NCBI GenBank assembly: GCA_947579665.1
Contig: OX388352.1
Location: 35,024,216 to 35,088,215 of the forward strand
Direction: 5' to 3'
Source: Sympetrum striolatum
Lineage: Eukaryota; Arthropoda; Insecta; Odonata; Libellulidae
Length of the DNA stretch: 64,000 bases
A model generated the notes under the pieces. It searched no databases. It worked only from the letters and a program-made list of their open reading frames with translations, and was not told the origin of the DNA. A program made the position numbers and the translations under genes. Each line of letters begins with the position of its first letter. Within the stretch, counting starts at the first letter, position 1. Below are positions 1-14,990 of this stretch, in pieces.

Positions 1-3000
1 CCTCATTCCGTTAGAGGCTACTCCTGCATCCAGTTAAAGCTTACTTCTGTGGAGACGAATGTTACCTCTCCTACCCTAAAACAGAGACATGTATCAATAA
101 ACGAAAATATATTATAAAAATATACTTCCAAGAAAATTTAGAATATTGAATATGAATAACTGTTTCAGGGTTAATACTATGTTAAATTAAGTAAACGAGT
201 ACAATATTCACATGTTCACTGGATTGGCAGCTCTGATTCCGTTAGAGACTTCTCCTGCATCCAGTTTAGTCCTTACTTCTGTGGAGACGACTGTTACTAC
301 TCCTACCCTAAAACAGAGACATGTATCAAAAAACGAAAATATATTACAAAAATGTACTTCCAAGAAAATTAAGAATATTGAAATTGAATAACTTTTTCAG
401 GGTTAATACTATGTTAAATTAAGTATACCAGTACAATATTCACGTGTTCACTGGATTGGCAGCTCTAATTCCGTTAGAGACTTCTCCTGCATCCAGCTTA
501 GTCCTTACTTCTGTGGGGACGACTGTTACTACCCCTTCCCTAAACCAGAGACATGTATCAATAAACGAAAATATATTGCAAGAATATGCTTCCAAGAACA
601 TTCATAATATTCAAGCTGAATAACTGTTTCAGGGTTAATACTATGTTAAATGAAGTATACGAGTACAATATACACGTGTTCACTGGATTTACGGAACTCA
701 TTCCGTAAGAGGCTTCTCCTGCATCCAGTTAAGTCCTTACTTCTGTTGAGACGACTGTTACTACTCCTTCCCTAAAACAGAGACATGTATCAATAAACGA
801 AAATATATTACAAAAATATACTTCCAAGAAAATTTAGAATATTGAAATTGAATAACTGTTTCAGGGTTAATACTATGTTAAATTAAGTATACGAGTACAA
901 TATTCACTTGTTCACTGGATTGCAGCTCTAATTCCGTTTTAGGCTTCTCCTGAATCCAGTTTATTCCTTACTTCTGTGAAGACGACTGTTACTACTCCTA
1001 CATTAAAACCGAGACATGTATCAATAAACGAAAATATATTACAAAAATATACTTCCAAGAAAATTTAGAATATTAAAATTGAATAACTGTTCCAGGGTTA
1101 ATACTATGTTAAATTAAGTATACGAGTACAATACTCAGGTGTTCTCTGGATTTGAAGCTCTGATTCTGTTACAGGCTTCCCCTGCATCCAGTTTAGTCCT
1201 TACTTTTGTGGATACGACTGTTAGTACTCCTACCCTATAACAGAGACATGTATCAATAAACAAAAATATATAGCAAAAATAAAATTCCAAGAAAATTCGG
1301 AATATTCATGTTGAATGATTGTTTCTGGGTTAATACTATATTAAATTAAGAATACGAGTACAATAATCACGTGATCACTGGATTGGCAGCTCTGATTCCG
1401 TGAGAGGCTTCTCCTGCATCCTGTTTCGTCTTTAATTTTGTGGAGATGACTGTTACTACTCCTACCGTAAAACAGAGACATGTATCAATAAACGAAAATA
1501 TATTACAAAAATGTACTTCAAAGAAAATTAAGAATATTGAAATTGAATAACTTTTTCAGGGTTAATACTATGTTAAATTAAGTATACGAGTACAATATTC
1601 AGGTGTTCACTGGATTGGCAGCTCAGATTCCGTTAGAGACTTCACCTGCAACCAGTTTAGTCCTTACTTCTGTGGAGACGACTGTTACTACTTCTTCCCT
1701 AAAGCAGAGACAGGTATCAATAAACGAAAATATATTACAAAAATATACTTCACGGAAAATTTAGAATATTGAAATTGAATAAATGTTTTAGGGTTAATAC
1801 TATGTAAAATTAAGTATACTAGTACAATATTCACTTGTTCACTGGATTGGCAGCTCTGATTCAGTTAGAGTCTTCTCCTGCATCCAGTTTAGTCCTTACT
1901 TCTGTGGACACGACTGTTACTACTCCTACCCTAAAACAGAGACATGTATCAATAAACAAAAATATATTATAAAAATATACTTCCAAGAAAATTTAGAATA
2001 TTGAAATTGAATAACTGTTTTAGGGTTAATATTATGTTAAATTAAGTATACGAATACAATAATCATGTGTTTACTTGATTACTATCCCTCATTCCGTTAG
2101 AGGCATCTCCTGCATCCAGTTAAACCTTACTTCTGTGGAGACGACTGTTACTACTCCTACCCTAAAACAGAGACAGGTATCAATAAACAAAAATATATTA
2201 CAAAAATATACTTCACGGAAAATTTAGAATATTGAAATTGAATAACTGTTTTAGGGTTAATACTATGTAAAATTAAGTATACTAGTACAATATTCACTTG
2301 TTCACTGGATTGGCAGCTCTGATTCCGTTAGAGGCATCTCCTGCATCCAGTTTAGTCCTTACTTCTGTGGAGACGAATGATACTACTCCTACCCTAAAAC
2401 GGAGACATGTATCAATAAATGAAAATATATTACAAAAATATAATTCCAAGAAAATTTAAAATATTGAAATTGATTAACTGTTTCAGGGTTAATTCTATGT
2501 TAAATTAAGTATACGAGTACAATATTCACGTTTTCACTGTATTGGCCGCTCTGATTCCGATTGAGACTTGTCTTGCATCCAGTTTAGTCCTTACTTCTGT
2601 GGAGACGACTGTTACTACTCCTTCCCTAAAACAGAGACATGTATCAATAAATGAAAATATATTACAAAAATATAATTCCAAGAAAATTTAAAATATTGAA
2701 ATTGATTAACTGTTTCAGGGTTAATTCTATGTTAAATTAAGTATACGAGTACAATATTCACGTTTTCACTGTATTGGCCGCTCTGATTCCGATTGAGACT
2801 TGTCCTGCATCCAGTTTAGTCCTTACTTCTGTTGAGACAACTGTTACTACTCCTTCCCTAAAACAGAGACATGTATCAATAAACGATAATATATTGCAAG
2901 AATGTGCTTCCAAGAATATTCAGAATATTAAAGTTGAATAACTATTTCAGGGTTAATACTATGATAATTTGAGAATAAGAGTACAATTACCACATGTTCA

Positions 3001-5479
3001 CTGCATTGGCGGCCCTCATTTCCTTAGAGGCTTCTCCTGCATCCAGTTAAGTCCTTACTTCTGTGGAGACGACTGTTACTACTCCTACCCTAAAACAGAG
3101 TCATGTATCAATAAACGAAAATATACTACAAAAATATTCTTCCAAGAATATTAAGAATATTCAAGTAAAATAACTGTTTTATGGTGAATACTATGTAAAA
3201 TTAAGAATACGAGTATAATAATCACGTGTTAACTAAATTGGCGGCCGTCATTCCGTTATAGGCTTCTCCTGCATCCAGTTACGTCCTTACTTCTGTGGAG
3301 ACGACTGTTACTACTCCTTCCCTAAAACAGAGACATTTATCAATAAAAGAAAATATATTAAAAAAATATACTTCCAAGAAAATTCAGAATATTGAAGTTG
3401 AATAACTGAATCTGGGTGAATACTATGTTAAATTAAGAATACGAGTACAATAATCACGTGTTCACTGGATTGACGGCCCTCATTCCGTTAGAGGCTACTC
3501 CTGCATCCAGTTAAACCTTACTTCTGTGGAGACGAATGTTACTACTCCTACCCTAAAACAGAGACAGGTATCAATAAACAAAAATATATTACAAAAATAT
3601 ACTTCACGGAAAATTTAGAATATTGAAATTGAATAACTGTTTTAGGGTTAATACTATGTAAAATTAAGTATACTAGTACAATATTCACTTGTTCACTGGA
3701 TTGGCAGCTCTGATTCCGTTAGAGGCATCTCCTGCATCCAGTTTAGTCCTTACTTCTGTGGAGACGACTGTTACTACTCCTACCCTAAAACGGAGACATG
3801 TATCAATAAATGAAAATATATTACAAAAATATACTTCCAAGAATATTTAAAATATTGAAATTGGTTAACTGTTTCAGGGTTAATTATATGTTAAATTAAG
3901 TATACGTGTACAATATTCACGTTTTCGCTGGATTGGCAGCTCTGATTCCGTTAGAGGCATCTCCTGCATCCAGTTTAGTCCTTACTTCTGTGGAGACAAC
4001 TGTTACTACTCCTTCCCTAAAACAGAGACATGTATCAATAAACGATAATATATTGCAAGAATATGCTTCCAAGAACATTCATAATATTCAAGTTGAATAA
4101 CTGTTTCAGGGTTAATACTATGTTAAATGAAGTATACGAGTACAATATTCACGTGTTCACTGGATTGACGGGACTCATTCTGTTAGAGGCTTCTCCTGCA
4201 TCCAGTTTAGTCCTTACTTCTGTAGAGACGACTGTTACTACTCCTTCCCTAAAACAGAGACATGTATCAATAAACGAAAATATATTACAAAAATATACTT
4301 CCAAGAAAATTTAGAATATTGAAATTGAATAACTGTTTCAGGGTTAATACTATGTTAAAATAAGTATACGAGTACAATATTCAATTGTTCACTGGTTTGC
4401 AGCTCTAATTCCGTTATAGGCTTCTCCTGAATCCAGTTTTGTCCTTACTTCTGTGTAGACGACTGTTACTACTCCTACATTAAAACAGAGACATGTATCA
4501 ATAAACGAAAATATATAACAAAAAAATAATTTCATGAAAATTTAAAATATTTAAATTGAATAACTGTTTCAGGGTTTATACTATGTTAAATTAAGTATAC
4601 GAGTACATAATTCACCTTTTCACTGTATTGGCCGCTCTGATTCCGATTGAGACTTCTCCTGCATCCAGCTTAGTCCTTACTTCTGTGGAGACGACTGTTA
4701 CTACTCCTTCCCTAAAACAGAGACATGTATCAATAATTGAAAATATATTACAAAAATATACTTCCAAGAAAATTTAAAATATTGAAATTGCTTAACTGTT
4801 TTAGGTTAATACTATGTTAAATTAAGTATACGAGTACATTATTCACTTGTTCACTGGTTTGCAGCTCTTTTCCGTTATAGGCTTCTCCTGAATCCAGTTT
4901 TGTCCTTACTTCTGTGTAGACGACTGTTACTACTCCTACATTAAAACAGAGACATGTATCAATAAACGAAAATATATAACAAAAAAATACTTTCATGAAA
5001 ATTTAAAATATTTAAATTGAATAACTGTTTTAGGGTTTATACTATGTTAAATTAAGTATACGAGTACAATATTCACTTGTTCACTGGATTGCAGCTCTAA
5101 TTCCGTTATAGGCTTCTCCTGAATCCAGTTTTGACCTTAATTCTGTGGAGACAACTGTTACTACTCCTTCCCTAAAACAGAGACATGTATCAATAAACGA
5201 TAATATATTGCAAGAATATGCTTCCAAGAACATTCATAATATTCAAGTTGAATAACTGTTTCAGGGTTAATACTATGTTAAATGAAGTATACGAGTACAA
5301 TATTCATGTGTTCACTGGATTGACGGAACTCATTCTGTTAGAGGCTTCTCCTGCATCCAGTTTAGTCCTTACTTCTGTGGAGACGACTGTTACTACTCCT
5401 TCCCTAAAACAGAGACATGTATCAATAAACGAAAATATATTACAAAAATATACTTCCAAGAAAATTTAGAATATTGAAA

Positions 5480-8400
5480 TTGAATAACTGTTTCAGGGAT
5501 AATACTATGTTAAATTAAGTATACGAGTACAATATTCACTTTTTCACTGGATTGCAGCTCTAATTCCGTTATAGGCTTCTCGGGAATCCAGTTTTGTCCT
5601 TACTTCTGTGGAGACGACTGTTACTACTCCTACATTAAAACAGAGACATGTATCAATAAACGAAAATATATTACAAAAAAATACTTCCAAGAAAATTTAA
5701 AATATTTAAATTGAATAACTGTTTCAGGGTTAATACTATGTTAAATTAAGTATACGAGTACAATATTCACGTGTTCACTGGATTTGCAGCTCTGATTCCG
5801 TTAGAGGCTTCTCCTGAGTCCAGTTTAGTCCTTACTTTTGTGGATACGACTGTTAGTACTCCTACCCTAAAACAGAGACATGTATCAATAAACAAAAATA
5901 TATAGCAAAAATATAATTCCAAGAAAATTCAGAATATTCATGTTGAATGACTGTTTCTGGGTTAATACTATATTAAATTAAGAATACGAGTACAATAATC
6001 ACGTGATCACTGGATTGGCAGCTCTGATTCCGTGAGAGGCTTCTCCTGCATCCAGTTTAGTCCTTACTTCTGTTGAGACGACTGTTTCTACTCCTACCCT
6101 GAAACAGAGACATGTATCAATAAACGAAAATATATTACAAAAATATACTTCCAAGAAAATTTTAAATAATGAAATTGAATAACTGTTTCAGGGTTAATAC
6201 TATTTTAAATTAAGTTTACGAGTACAATATTCACGTTTTCACTGGATTGGCAGCTCTGATTCCGATTGAGACTTCTCCTTCATCCAGTTTATTCCTCACT
6301 TCTGTGGAGACGACTGTTACTACTCCTTTCCTAAAACAGAGACATGTATCAATAAACGAAAATATATTGCTGGAATATACTTCCATGAACATTCAGAATA
6401 CTCAAGTTGAATTACTGTTTCAGGATTAATACTATGTTAAATTAAGTTCACGAGTACAATATTCACGTGTTCACTGGATTGAAGGAATTCATTCTGTTAG
6501 AGCCTTCTCCTGCATCCAGTTTAGTCCTTATTTTTGTGGAGACGACTGTTACTACTCATTCCCTAAAACAGAGACATGTATCAATAAACGAAAATAAATT
6601 ACAAAAATATACAACCAAGAAAATTTAGAAAATTGGAATTGAATAACTGTTTCAGGGTTAATACTATATTAAATTAAGTATACGAGTACAATAATCACGT
6701 GTTCACTGGATTGGCGGCCCTCATTCCGTTAGAGACTTCTCCTGCATCCTGCTAAGTCCTTACTTTTGTGGATACGACTGTTACTACTCCTACCCTAAAA
6801 CAGGGACATGTATCAATAAACGAAAATATATTACAAAAATATACTACCAAGAAAATTTAGAAAATTGAAATTGAATAACTGTTTCAGGGTTAATACTATA
6901 TTAAATTAAGTATACGAGTACAATATTCACGTTTTCACTGGATTGGCAGCTCTGATTCCGATTGAGACTTCTCCTGCATCCAGTTTAGTCCTTACTTCTG
7001 TGGAGACATTTGTTACTACTCCTTCCCTAAAACAGAGACATGTATCAATAAACGAAAATATATTACAAAAATATACTTCCAAGAAAATTTAGAATATTGA
7101 AATTGAATAACTGTTTCAGGGATAATACTATGTTAAATTAAGTATACGAGTACAATATTCACTTGTTCACTGGATTGCAGCTCTAATTCCGTTATAGGCT
7201 TCTCGGGAATCCAGTTTTGTCCTTACTTATGTGGAGACGACTGTTACTACTCCTACATTAAAACAGAGACATGTATCAATAAACGAAAATATATAACAAA
7301 AAAATACTTCCAAGAAAATTTAAAATATTTAAATTGAATAACTGTTTCAGGGTTAATACTATGTTAAATTAAGTATACGAGTACAATATTCACGTGTTCA
7401 CTGGATTTGCAGCTCTGATTCCGTTAGAGGCTTCTCCTGAGTCCAGTTTAGTCCTTACTTTTGTGGATACGACTGTTACTATTCCTACCCTAAAACAGAG
7501 ACATGTATCAATAAACAAAAATATATAGCAAAAATATAATTCCAAGAAAATTCAGAATATTCATGTTGAATGACTGTTTCTTGGTTAATACTATATTAAA
7601 TTAAGAATACGAGTACAATAATCACGTGATCACTGGATTGGCAGCTCTGATTCCGTGAGAGGCTTCTCCTGCATCCAGTTTAGTCCTTACTTTTGTTGAG
7701 ACGACTGTTTCTACTCCTACCCTGAAACAGAGACATGTATCAATAAACGAAAATATATTACAAAAATATACTTCCAAGAAAATTTTAAATAATGAAATTG
7801 AATAACTGTTTCAGGGTTAATACTATTTTAAGTTAAGTTTACGAGTACAATATTCACGTTTTCACTGGATTGGCAGCTCTGATTCCGATTGAGACTTCTC
7901 CTTCATCAAGTTTATTCCTCACTTCTGTGGAGACGACTGTTACTACTCCTTTCATAAAACAGAGACATGTATCAATAAACGAAAATATATTGCAGGAATA
8001 TGCTTCCATGAACATTCAGAATACTCAAGTTGAATTACTGTTTCAGGATTAATACTATGTTAAATTAAGTTCACGAGTACAATATTCACGTGTTCACTGG
8101 ATTGACAGAACTCATTCTGTTAGAGCCTTCTCCTGCATCCAGTTTAGTCCTTATTTTTGTGGAGACGACTGTTACTACTCCTTCCCTAAAACAGAGACAT
8201 GTATCAATAAACGAATATATATTACAAAAATATACTACCAAGAAAATTTAGAAAATTGAAATTGAATAACTGTTTCAGGGTTAATACTATATTAAATTAA
8301 GTATACGAGTACAATATTCACGTTTTCACTGCATTGGCAGCTCTGATTCCGATTGAGACTTCTCCTGCATCCAGTTTAGTCCTTACTTCTGTGGAGACGA

Positions 8401-8800
8401 CTGTTACTACTCCTTCCCTAAAACAGAGACATGTATCAATAAATGAAAATATATTGCAAAAATACACTTCCAAGAAAATTTAGAATATTGAAATTGATTA
8501 ACTTTTTCAGGGTTAATACTATGTTAAATTAAGTATACGAGTACAATATTCACGTTTTCGCTGGATTGACGGAACTCATTCTGTTAGAGCCTTCTCCTAC
8601 ATCCAGTTTAGTCCTTACTTCTGTGGAGACGACTGTTACTACTCCTTCCCTAAAACAGAGACATGTATCAATAAATGAATATATATTACAAAAATATACT
8701 TCCAAGAAAATTTAAAACATTGAAATTGATTAACTGTTTCAGGGTTAATACTATGTTAAATTAAGTATACGAGTAATATATTCACTTGTTCACTGGATTG
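5480..8800 (+). repeat. Higher-order satellite block L1
   Basis: A run of about 14 monomers whose private variants recur in the same order in two other blocks. A variant reading CCGTGAGAGGCTTCTCC followed by CTGTTGAGACGACTGTTTC is at 6,025 and 7,647 (7 monomers apart), and again at 9,733 (16 monomers from the first). The variant with GATTGAGACTTCTCCTTC is at about 6,262 and 7,886. Boundaries are approximate. Confidence 0.75.
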
Positions 8801-9189
8801 CAGCTCTAATTCCGTTATAGGCTTCTCCTGAATCCAGTTTTGTCCTTAATTCTGTGGAGACAACTGTTACTACTACTTCCCTTAAACAGAGACATGTATC
8901 AATAAACGATAATATATTGCAAAATATGCTTCCAAGAACATTCATAATATTCAAGTTGAATAACTGTTCAGGGTTAATACTATGTTAAATGAAGTATAGG
9001 AGTACAATATTCACGTGTTCACTGGATTGACGGAACTCATTCTGTTAGAGGGTTCTCCTGCATCCAGTTTAGTCCTTACTTCTGTGGAGACGACTGTTAC
9101 TACTCCTTCCCTAAAACAGAGACATGTATCTATAAACGAAAATATATTACAAAAATATACTTCCAAGAAAATTTAGATTATTGAAATTG

Positions 9190-11230
9190 AATAACTGTTT
9201 CAGGGATAATACTATGTTAAATTAAGTATACGAGTACAATATTCACTTGTTCACTGGATTTCAGCTCTAATTCAGTTATTGGCTTCTCGTGAATCCAGTT
9301 TTGTCCTTACTTCTGTGGAGACGACTGTTACTACTCCCACATTAAAACAGGGACATGTATCAATAAACGAAAATATATTACAAAAAAATACTTCCAACAA
9401 AATTTAAAATATTGAAATTGAATAACTGTTTCAGGGTTAATACTATGTTAAATTAAGTATACGAGTGTAATATTCATGTGTTCACTGGATTTGCAGCTCT
9501 GACTCTGTTAGAGGCTTCTCCTGCATCCAGTTTAGTCCTTACTTTTTTGGATACGACTGTTAGTACTCCTACCCTAAAACAGAGACATGTATCAATAAAC
9601 AAAAATATATAGCAAAAATATAATTCCAAGAAAATTCAGAATATTCATGTTGAATGACTGCTTCTGGGTTAATACTATACTAAATTAAGAATACGAGTAC
9701 AATAATCACGTGATCACTGGATTGGCAGCTCTGATTCCGTGAGAGGCTTCTCCTGCATCCAGTTTAGTCCTTACTTCTGTTGAGACGACTGTTTCTACTC
9801 CTACCCTGAAACAGAGACATGTATCAATAAACGAAAATATATTACAAAAATATACTTCCAAGAAAATTTTAAATAATGAAATTGAATAACTGTTTCAGGG
9901 TTAATACTATTTTAAATTAAGTTTACGAGTACAATATTCACGTTTTCACTGGATTGGCAGCTCTGATTCCGATTGAGACTTCTCCTTCTTCCAGTTTATT
10001 CCTCACTTCTGTGGAGACAACTGTTACTACTCCTTTCCTAAAACAGAGACATGTTTCAATAAACGAAAATATATTGCTGGAATATACTTCCATGAACATT
10101 CAGAATACTCAAGTTGAATTACTGTTTCAGGATTAATACTATGTTAAATTAAGTTCACGAGTACAATATTCACGTGTTCACTGGATTGAAGGAACTCATT
10201 CTGTTAGAGCCTTCTCCTGCATCCAGTTTAGTCCTTATTTTTGTGGAGACGACTGTTACTACTCATTCCCTAAAACAGAGACATGTATCAATAAACGAAA
10301 ATAAATTACAAAAATATACAACCAAGAAAATTTAGAAAATTGGAATTGAATAACTGTTTCAGGGTTAATACTATATTAAATTAAGTATACGAGTACAATA
10401 ATCACGTGTTCACTGGATTGGCGGCCCTCATTCCGTTAGAGACTTCTCCTGCATCCTGCTAAGTCCTTACTTTTGTGGATACGACTGTTACTACTCCTAC
10501 CCTAAAGCAGGGACATGTATCAATAAACGAAAATATATTACAAAAATATACTACCAAGAAAATTTAGAAAATTGAAATTGAATAACTGTTTCAGGGTTAA
10601 TACTATATTAAATTAAGTATACGAGTACAATATTCACGTTTTCACTGGATTGGCAGCTCTGATTCCGATTGAGACTTCTCCTGCATCCAGTTCAGTCCTT
10701 ACTTCTGTGGAGACGACTGTTACTACTCCTTCCCTAAAACAGAGACATGTATCAATAAACGAAAACATATTACAAAAATATACTTCCAAGAAAATTTAGA
10801 ATATTGAAATTGAATAACTGTTTCAGGGATAATACTATGTGAAATTAAGTATACGAGTACAATATTCACTTGTTCACTGGATTGCAGCTCTAATTCCGTT
10901 ATAGGCTTCTCGGGAATCCAGTTTTGTCCTTACTTCTGTGGAGACGACTGTTACTACTCCTACATTAAAACAGAGACATGTATCAATAAACGAAAATATA
11001 TAACAAAAAAATACTTCCAAGAAAATTTAAAATATTTAAATTGAATAACTGTTTCAGGGTTAATACTATGTTAAATTAAGTATACGAGTACAATATTCAC
11101 GTGTTCACTGGATTTGCAGCTCTGATTCCGTTAGAGGCTTCTCCTGAGTCCAGTTTAGTCCTTACTTTTGTGGATACGACTGTTACTACTCCTACCCTAA
11201 AACAGAGACATGTATCAATAAACGAAAATA
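9190..11230 (+). repeat. Higher-order satellite block L2
   Basis: Repeats the first part of L1 at an offset of about 3,707 bp (16 monomers). It shares GGCTTCTCGTGAATCC with block L3, where L1 has GGCTTCTCGGGAATCC, so L2 and L3 look more closely related to each other. It ends near 11,230, where the sequence switches to another monomer series. Confidence 0.7.
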
Positions 11231-14200
11231 TATGACAAAAATATACTTCCAAGAAAATTTAGAATATTGAAATGGAATAACTGTTTCAGGGTTAATACTA
11301 TGTTAAATTAAGTATACGAGTACAATATTCTCGTGTTCACAGGATTGGCGGCTCAGATTCCGTTAGAGACTTCTCCTGCAACCAGTTTAGTCCTTACTTC
11401 TGTGGAGATGACTGTTACTACTCCTTCCCTAAAACAGAGACATGTATCAATAAACGAAAATACTTTACAAAAATATACTTCCAAGAAAATTTAAAATATT
11501 GAAATTGAATAACTGTTTTAGGGTTAATACTATGTTAAATTAAGTATACAGGTACAATATTCACTTGTTCACTGGATTTGGGGCTCTGATACCCTTAGAG
11601 GCTTCTCCTGCATCCTTTTTAGTCCTTACTTCTGTGGAGACGACTGCTACTTCTCCTTCTCTAAAACAGAGACATGTATCAATAAACGAAAATATATTAC
11701 AAAAATATACTTCCAAGAAAATTTAGAAAATTGAAATTGAATAACTGTTTCAGGGTTAATAATATGTTAAATTAAGTATACGAGTACAATAATCACGTGT
11801 TCACTGGATTGGCGGCCCTCATTCCGTTAGAGACTTCTCCTGCATTCCGCTAAGTCCTTACTTTTGTGGATACGACTGTTACTACTCCTACCCTAAAACA
11901 GAGACATGTATCAATAAACGAAAATATATAACAAAAATATAATTCCAAGAAAATTCAGAATATTCATGTTGAATGACTGTTTCTGGGTTAATACTATATT
12001 AAATTAAGAATACGAGTACAATAATCACGTGATCACTGAATTGACGGCCCTCATTCCGTTAGAGACTTCTCCTGCATTCCGCTAAGTCCTTACTTTTGTG
12101 GATACGACTGTTAGTACTCCTACCCTAAAACAGTGACATGTATCAATAAACGAAAATATATGACAAAAATAGACTTCCAAGAAAATTTAGAATATTGAAA
12201 TGGAATAACTGTTTCAGGGTTAATACTATGTTAAATTAAGTATACGAGTACAATATTCTCGTGTTCACAGGATTGGCGGCTCAGATTCCGTTAGAGACTT
12301 CTCCTGCAACCAGTTTAGTCCTTACTTCTGTGGAGATGACTGTTACTACTCCTTCCCTAAAACAGAGACATGTATCAATAAACGAAAATACTTTACAAAA
12401 ATATACTTCCAAGAAAATTTAAAACATTGAAATTGAATAACTGTTTTAGGGTTAATACTATGTTAAATTAAGTATACAGGTACAATATTCACTTGTTCAC
12501 TGGATTGGCAGCTCTGATACCCTTAGAGGCTTCTCCTGCATCCTTTTTAGTCCTTACTTCTGTGGAGACGACTGCTACTTCTCCTTCTCTAAAACAGAGA
12601 CATGTATCAATACACGAAAATATATGACAAAAATATACTTCCAAGAAAATTTAGAATATTGAAATTGAATAACTGTTTCAGGGTTAATACTATGTTAAAT
12701 TAATTATACGAGTACAATATTCACGTGTTCACAGGATTGGCAGCTCTGATTCCGTTAGAGGCATCTCCTGCATCCAGTTTAGTCCTTATTTCTGTGGAGA
12801 TGAATGTTACTACTCCTATCCTAAAACAGAGACATGTATCAATAAACGAAAATATATTACAAAAATATACTTCCATGAAAATTTAGAATATTGAAATTGA
12901 ATAACTATTTCAGGGTTTATACTATGTTAAATAAAGTATACGAGTACAATATTCACGTGTTCACTGGATTGGCAGCTCTGATTCCGATTGAGACTTCTCC
13001 TGCATCCAGTTTAGTCCTTACTTCTGTGGAGACGACTGTTACTACTCCTTCCCTAAAACAGAGACATGTATCAATAAATGAAAATATATGACAAAAATAT
13101 ACTTCCAAGAAAATTTAGAATATTGAAATTGATTAAATGTTTCAGGGTTAATACTATGTTAAATTAAGTATACGAGTACAATATTCACGTTTTCACTGGA
13201 TTGGCAGCTCTGATTCCGTTAGAGACATCTCCTGCATCCAGTTTAGTCCTTATTTCTGTGGAGATGAATGTTTCTACTCCTATCCTAAAATAGAGACATG
13301 TATCAATAAACGAAAATATATTACAAAAATATACTTCCAAGAAAATTAAGAATATTGAAATTGAATAACTATTTCAGGGTTTATACTATGTTAAATTAAG
13401 TATACGAGTACAATATTCACGTGTTCACTAGATTGGCAGCTCTGATTCCGTTGGAGGCTTCTCCTGCATCCAGTTTAGTCCTTACTTCTTTGGAGACGAC
13501 TGTTAGTACTCCTTCCCTAAAACAGAGACATGTATCAATAAACGAATATATATTACGAAAATATACTTCCAAGAAAATTTAGAATATTGAAATTGAATGA
13601 CTGTTTCAGGGTTAATACTATGTTAAATTAAGTATAGGAGTACAATTTTCACGTGTTCACTGAATTGGCAGCTCTGATTCCGTTAGAGACTTCTCCTGCA
13701 TCCAGTTTAGTCCTTATTTATGTGAAGACGACTGTTACTAAACCTACCCTAAAACAGAGACATGTATCAATAAACGAAATTATATAACAAAAATATAATT
13801 CCAAGAAAATTCAGAATATTCAAGTTCAATTACTGTTTTATGGTGAATACTATGTTAAATTTAGAATACTAGTACAATATTCACGTGTTCACTGGAATGG
13901 CAGCTCTGATTCCGTTAGAGGCTTCTCCTGCATCCAGTTTAGTACTTACTTCTGTGGAGACGAATGTTACTACTCCTTCCCTAAAACAGAGACATGTATC
14001 AATAAACGAAAATATATTACAAAAATATACTTCCATGAAAATTTAGAATATTGAAATTGAATAGCTGTTTTATGGTGAATACTATGTTAAATTAAGAATA
14101 CTAGTACAATAATAAGTTTTCAATGGATTGACGGCCCTCATTCCGTTAGAGGCTTCTCCTGCATCCAGTTTAGTCCTTACCTCCGTGGAGACGAATGTTA

Positions 14201-14990
14201 ATAATCCTACCCTAAAACAGAGGCATGTATCAATAAACGATAATATATTGCAAGAATATGCTTCCAAGAACATTCATAATATTCAAGTTGAATAACTGTT
14301 TCAGGGTTAATACTATGTTAAATTAAGTAAACGAGTACAATATTCACGTGTTCACTGGATTGGCAGCTCTGATTCCGTTAGAGACTTCTCCTGCATCCAG
14401 TTTAGTCCTTACTTCTGCGGAGACGAATGTTACTACTCCTACCCTAAAACAGAGACATGTATCAATAAACGAAAATATATTACAAAAAAATACTTCCAAG
14501 AAAATTTAGAATATTCAAGTTAAATAACTGTTTCAGGGTTAATACTATTATAAATTAAGTATACGAGTACAATATTCACGTGTTCACTGGATTGGCAGCT
14601 CTGATTACGTTAGAGGCTTCTCCTGCATCCAGTTTAGTACTTACTTCTGTGGAGACGAATGTTACTACTCCTACCCTAAAACAGTGACATGTATCAATAA
14701 ACGATAATTTATTGCAAGAATATGCTTCCATGAACATTAATAATATTCAAGTTGAATAACTGTTTCAGGGTTAATACTATGTTAAATTAAGTTTCCGAGT
14801 ACAATATTCACGTGTTCACTGGATTGGCAGCTCTGATTCCGTTAGTGACTACTCCTGCATCCAGTTTAGTCCTTACTTCTGTGGAGACGACTGTTACTAC
14901 TCATTCCCTAAAACAGAGACATGTATCAATAAACGAAAATATATAACAAAAATATAATTCCAAGAAAATTCAGAATATTCAAGTTAAATA
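11230..14990 (+). repeat. Satellite segmental duplication, copy A
   Basis: About 16 monomers that share private variants with copy B. The variant GGCGGCTCAGATTCCG is at about 11,345 and 12,275 here and near 21,312 and 22,245 in copy B, so both copies also carry an internal 4-monomer duplication. Offset to B is about 9,968 bp (43 monomers) in the first part, falling to about 9,500 and then 9,270 further right. Confidence 0.75.
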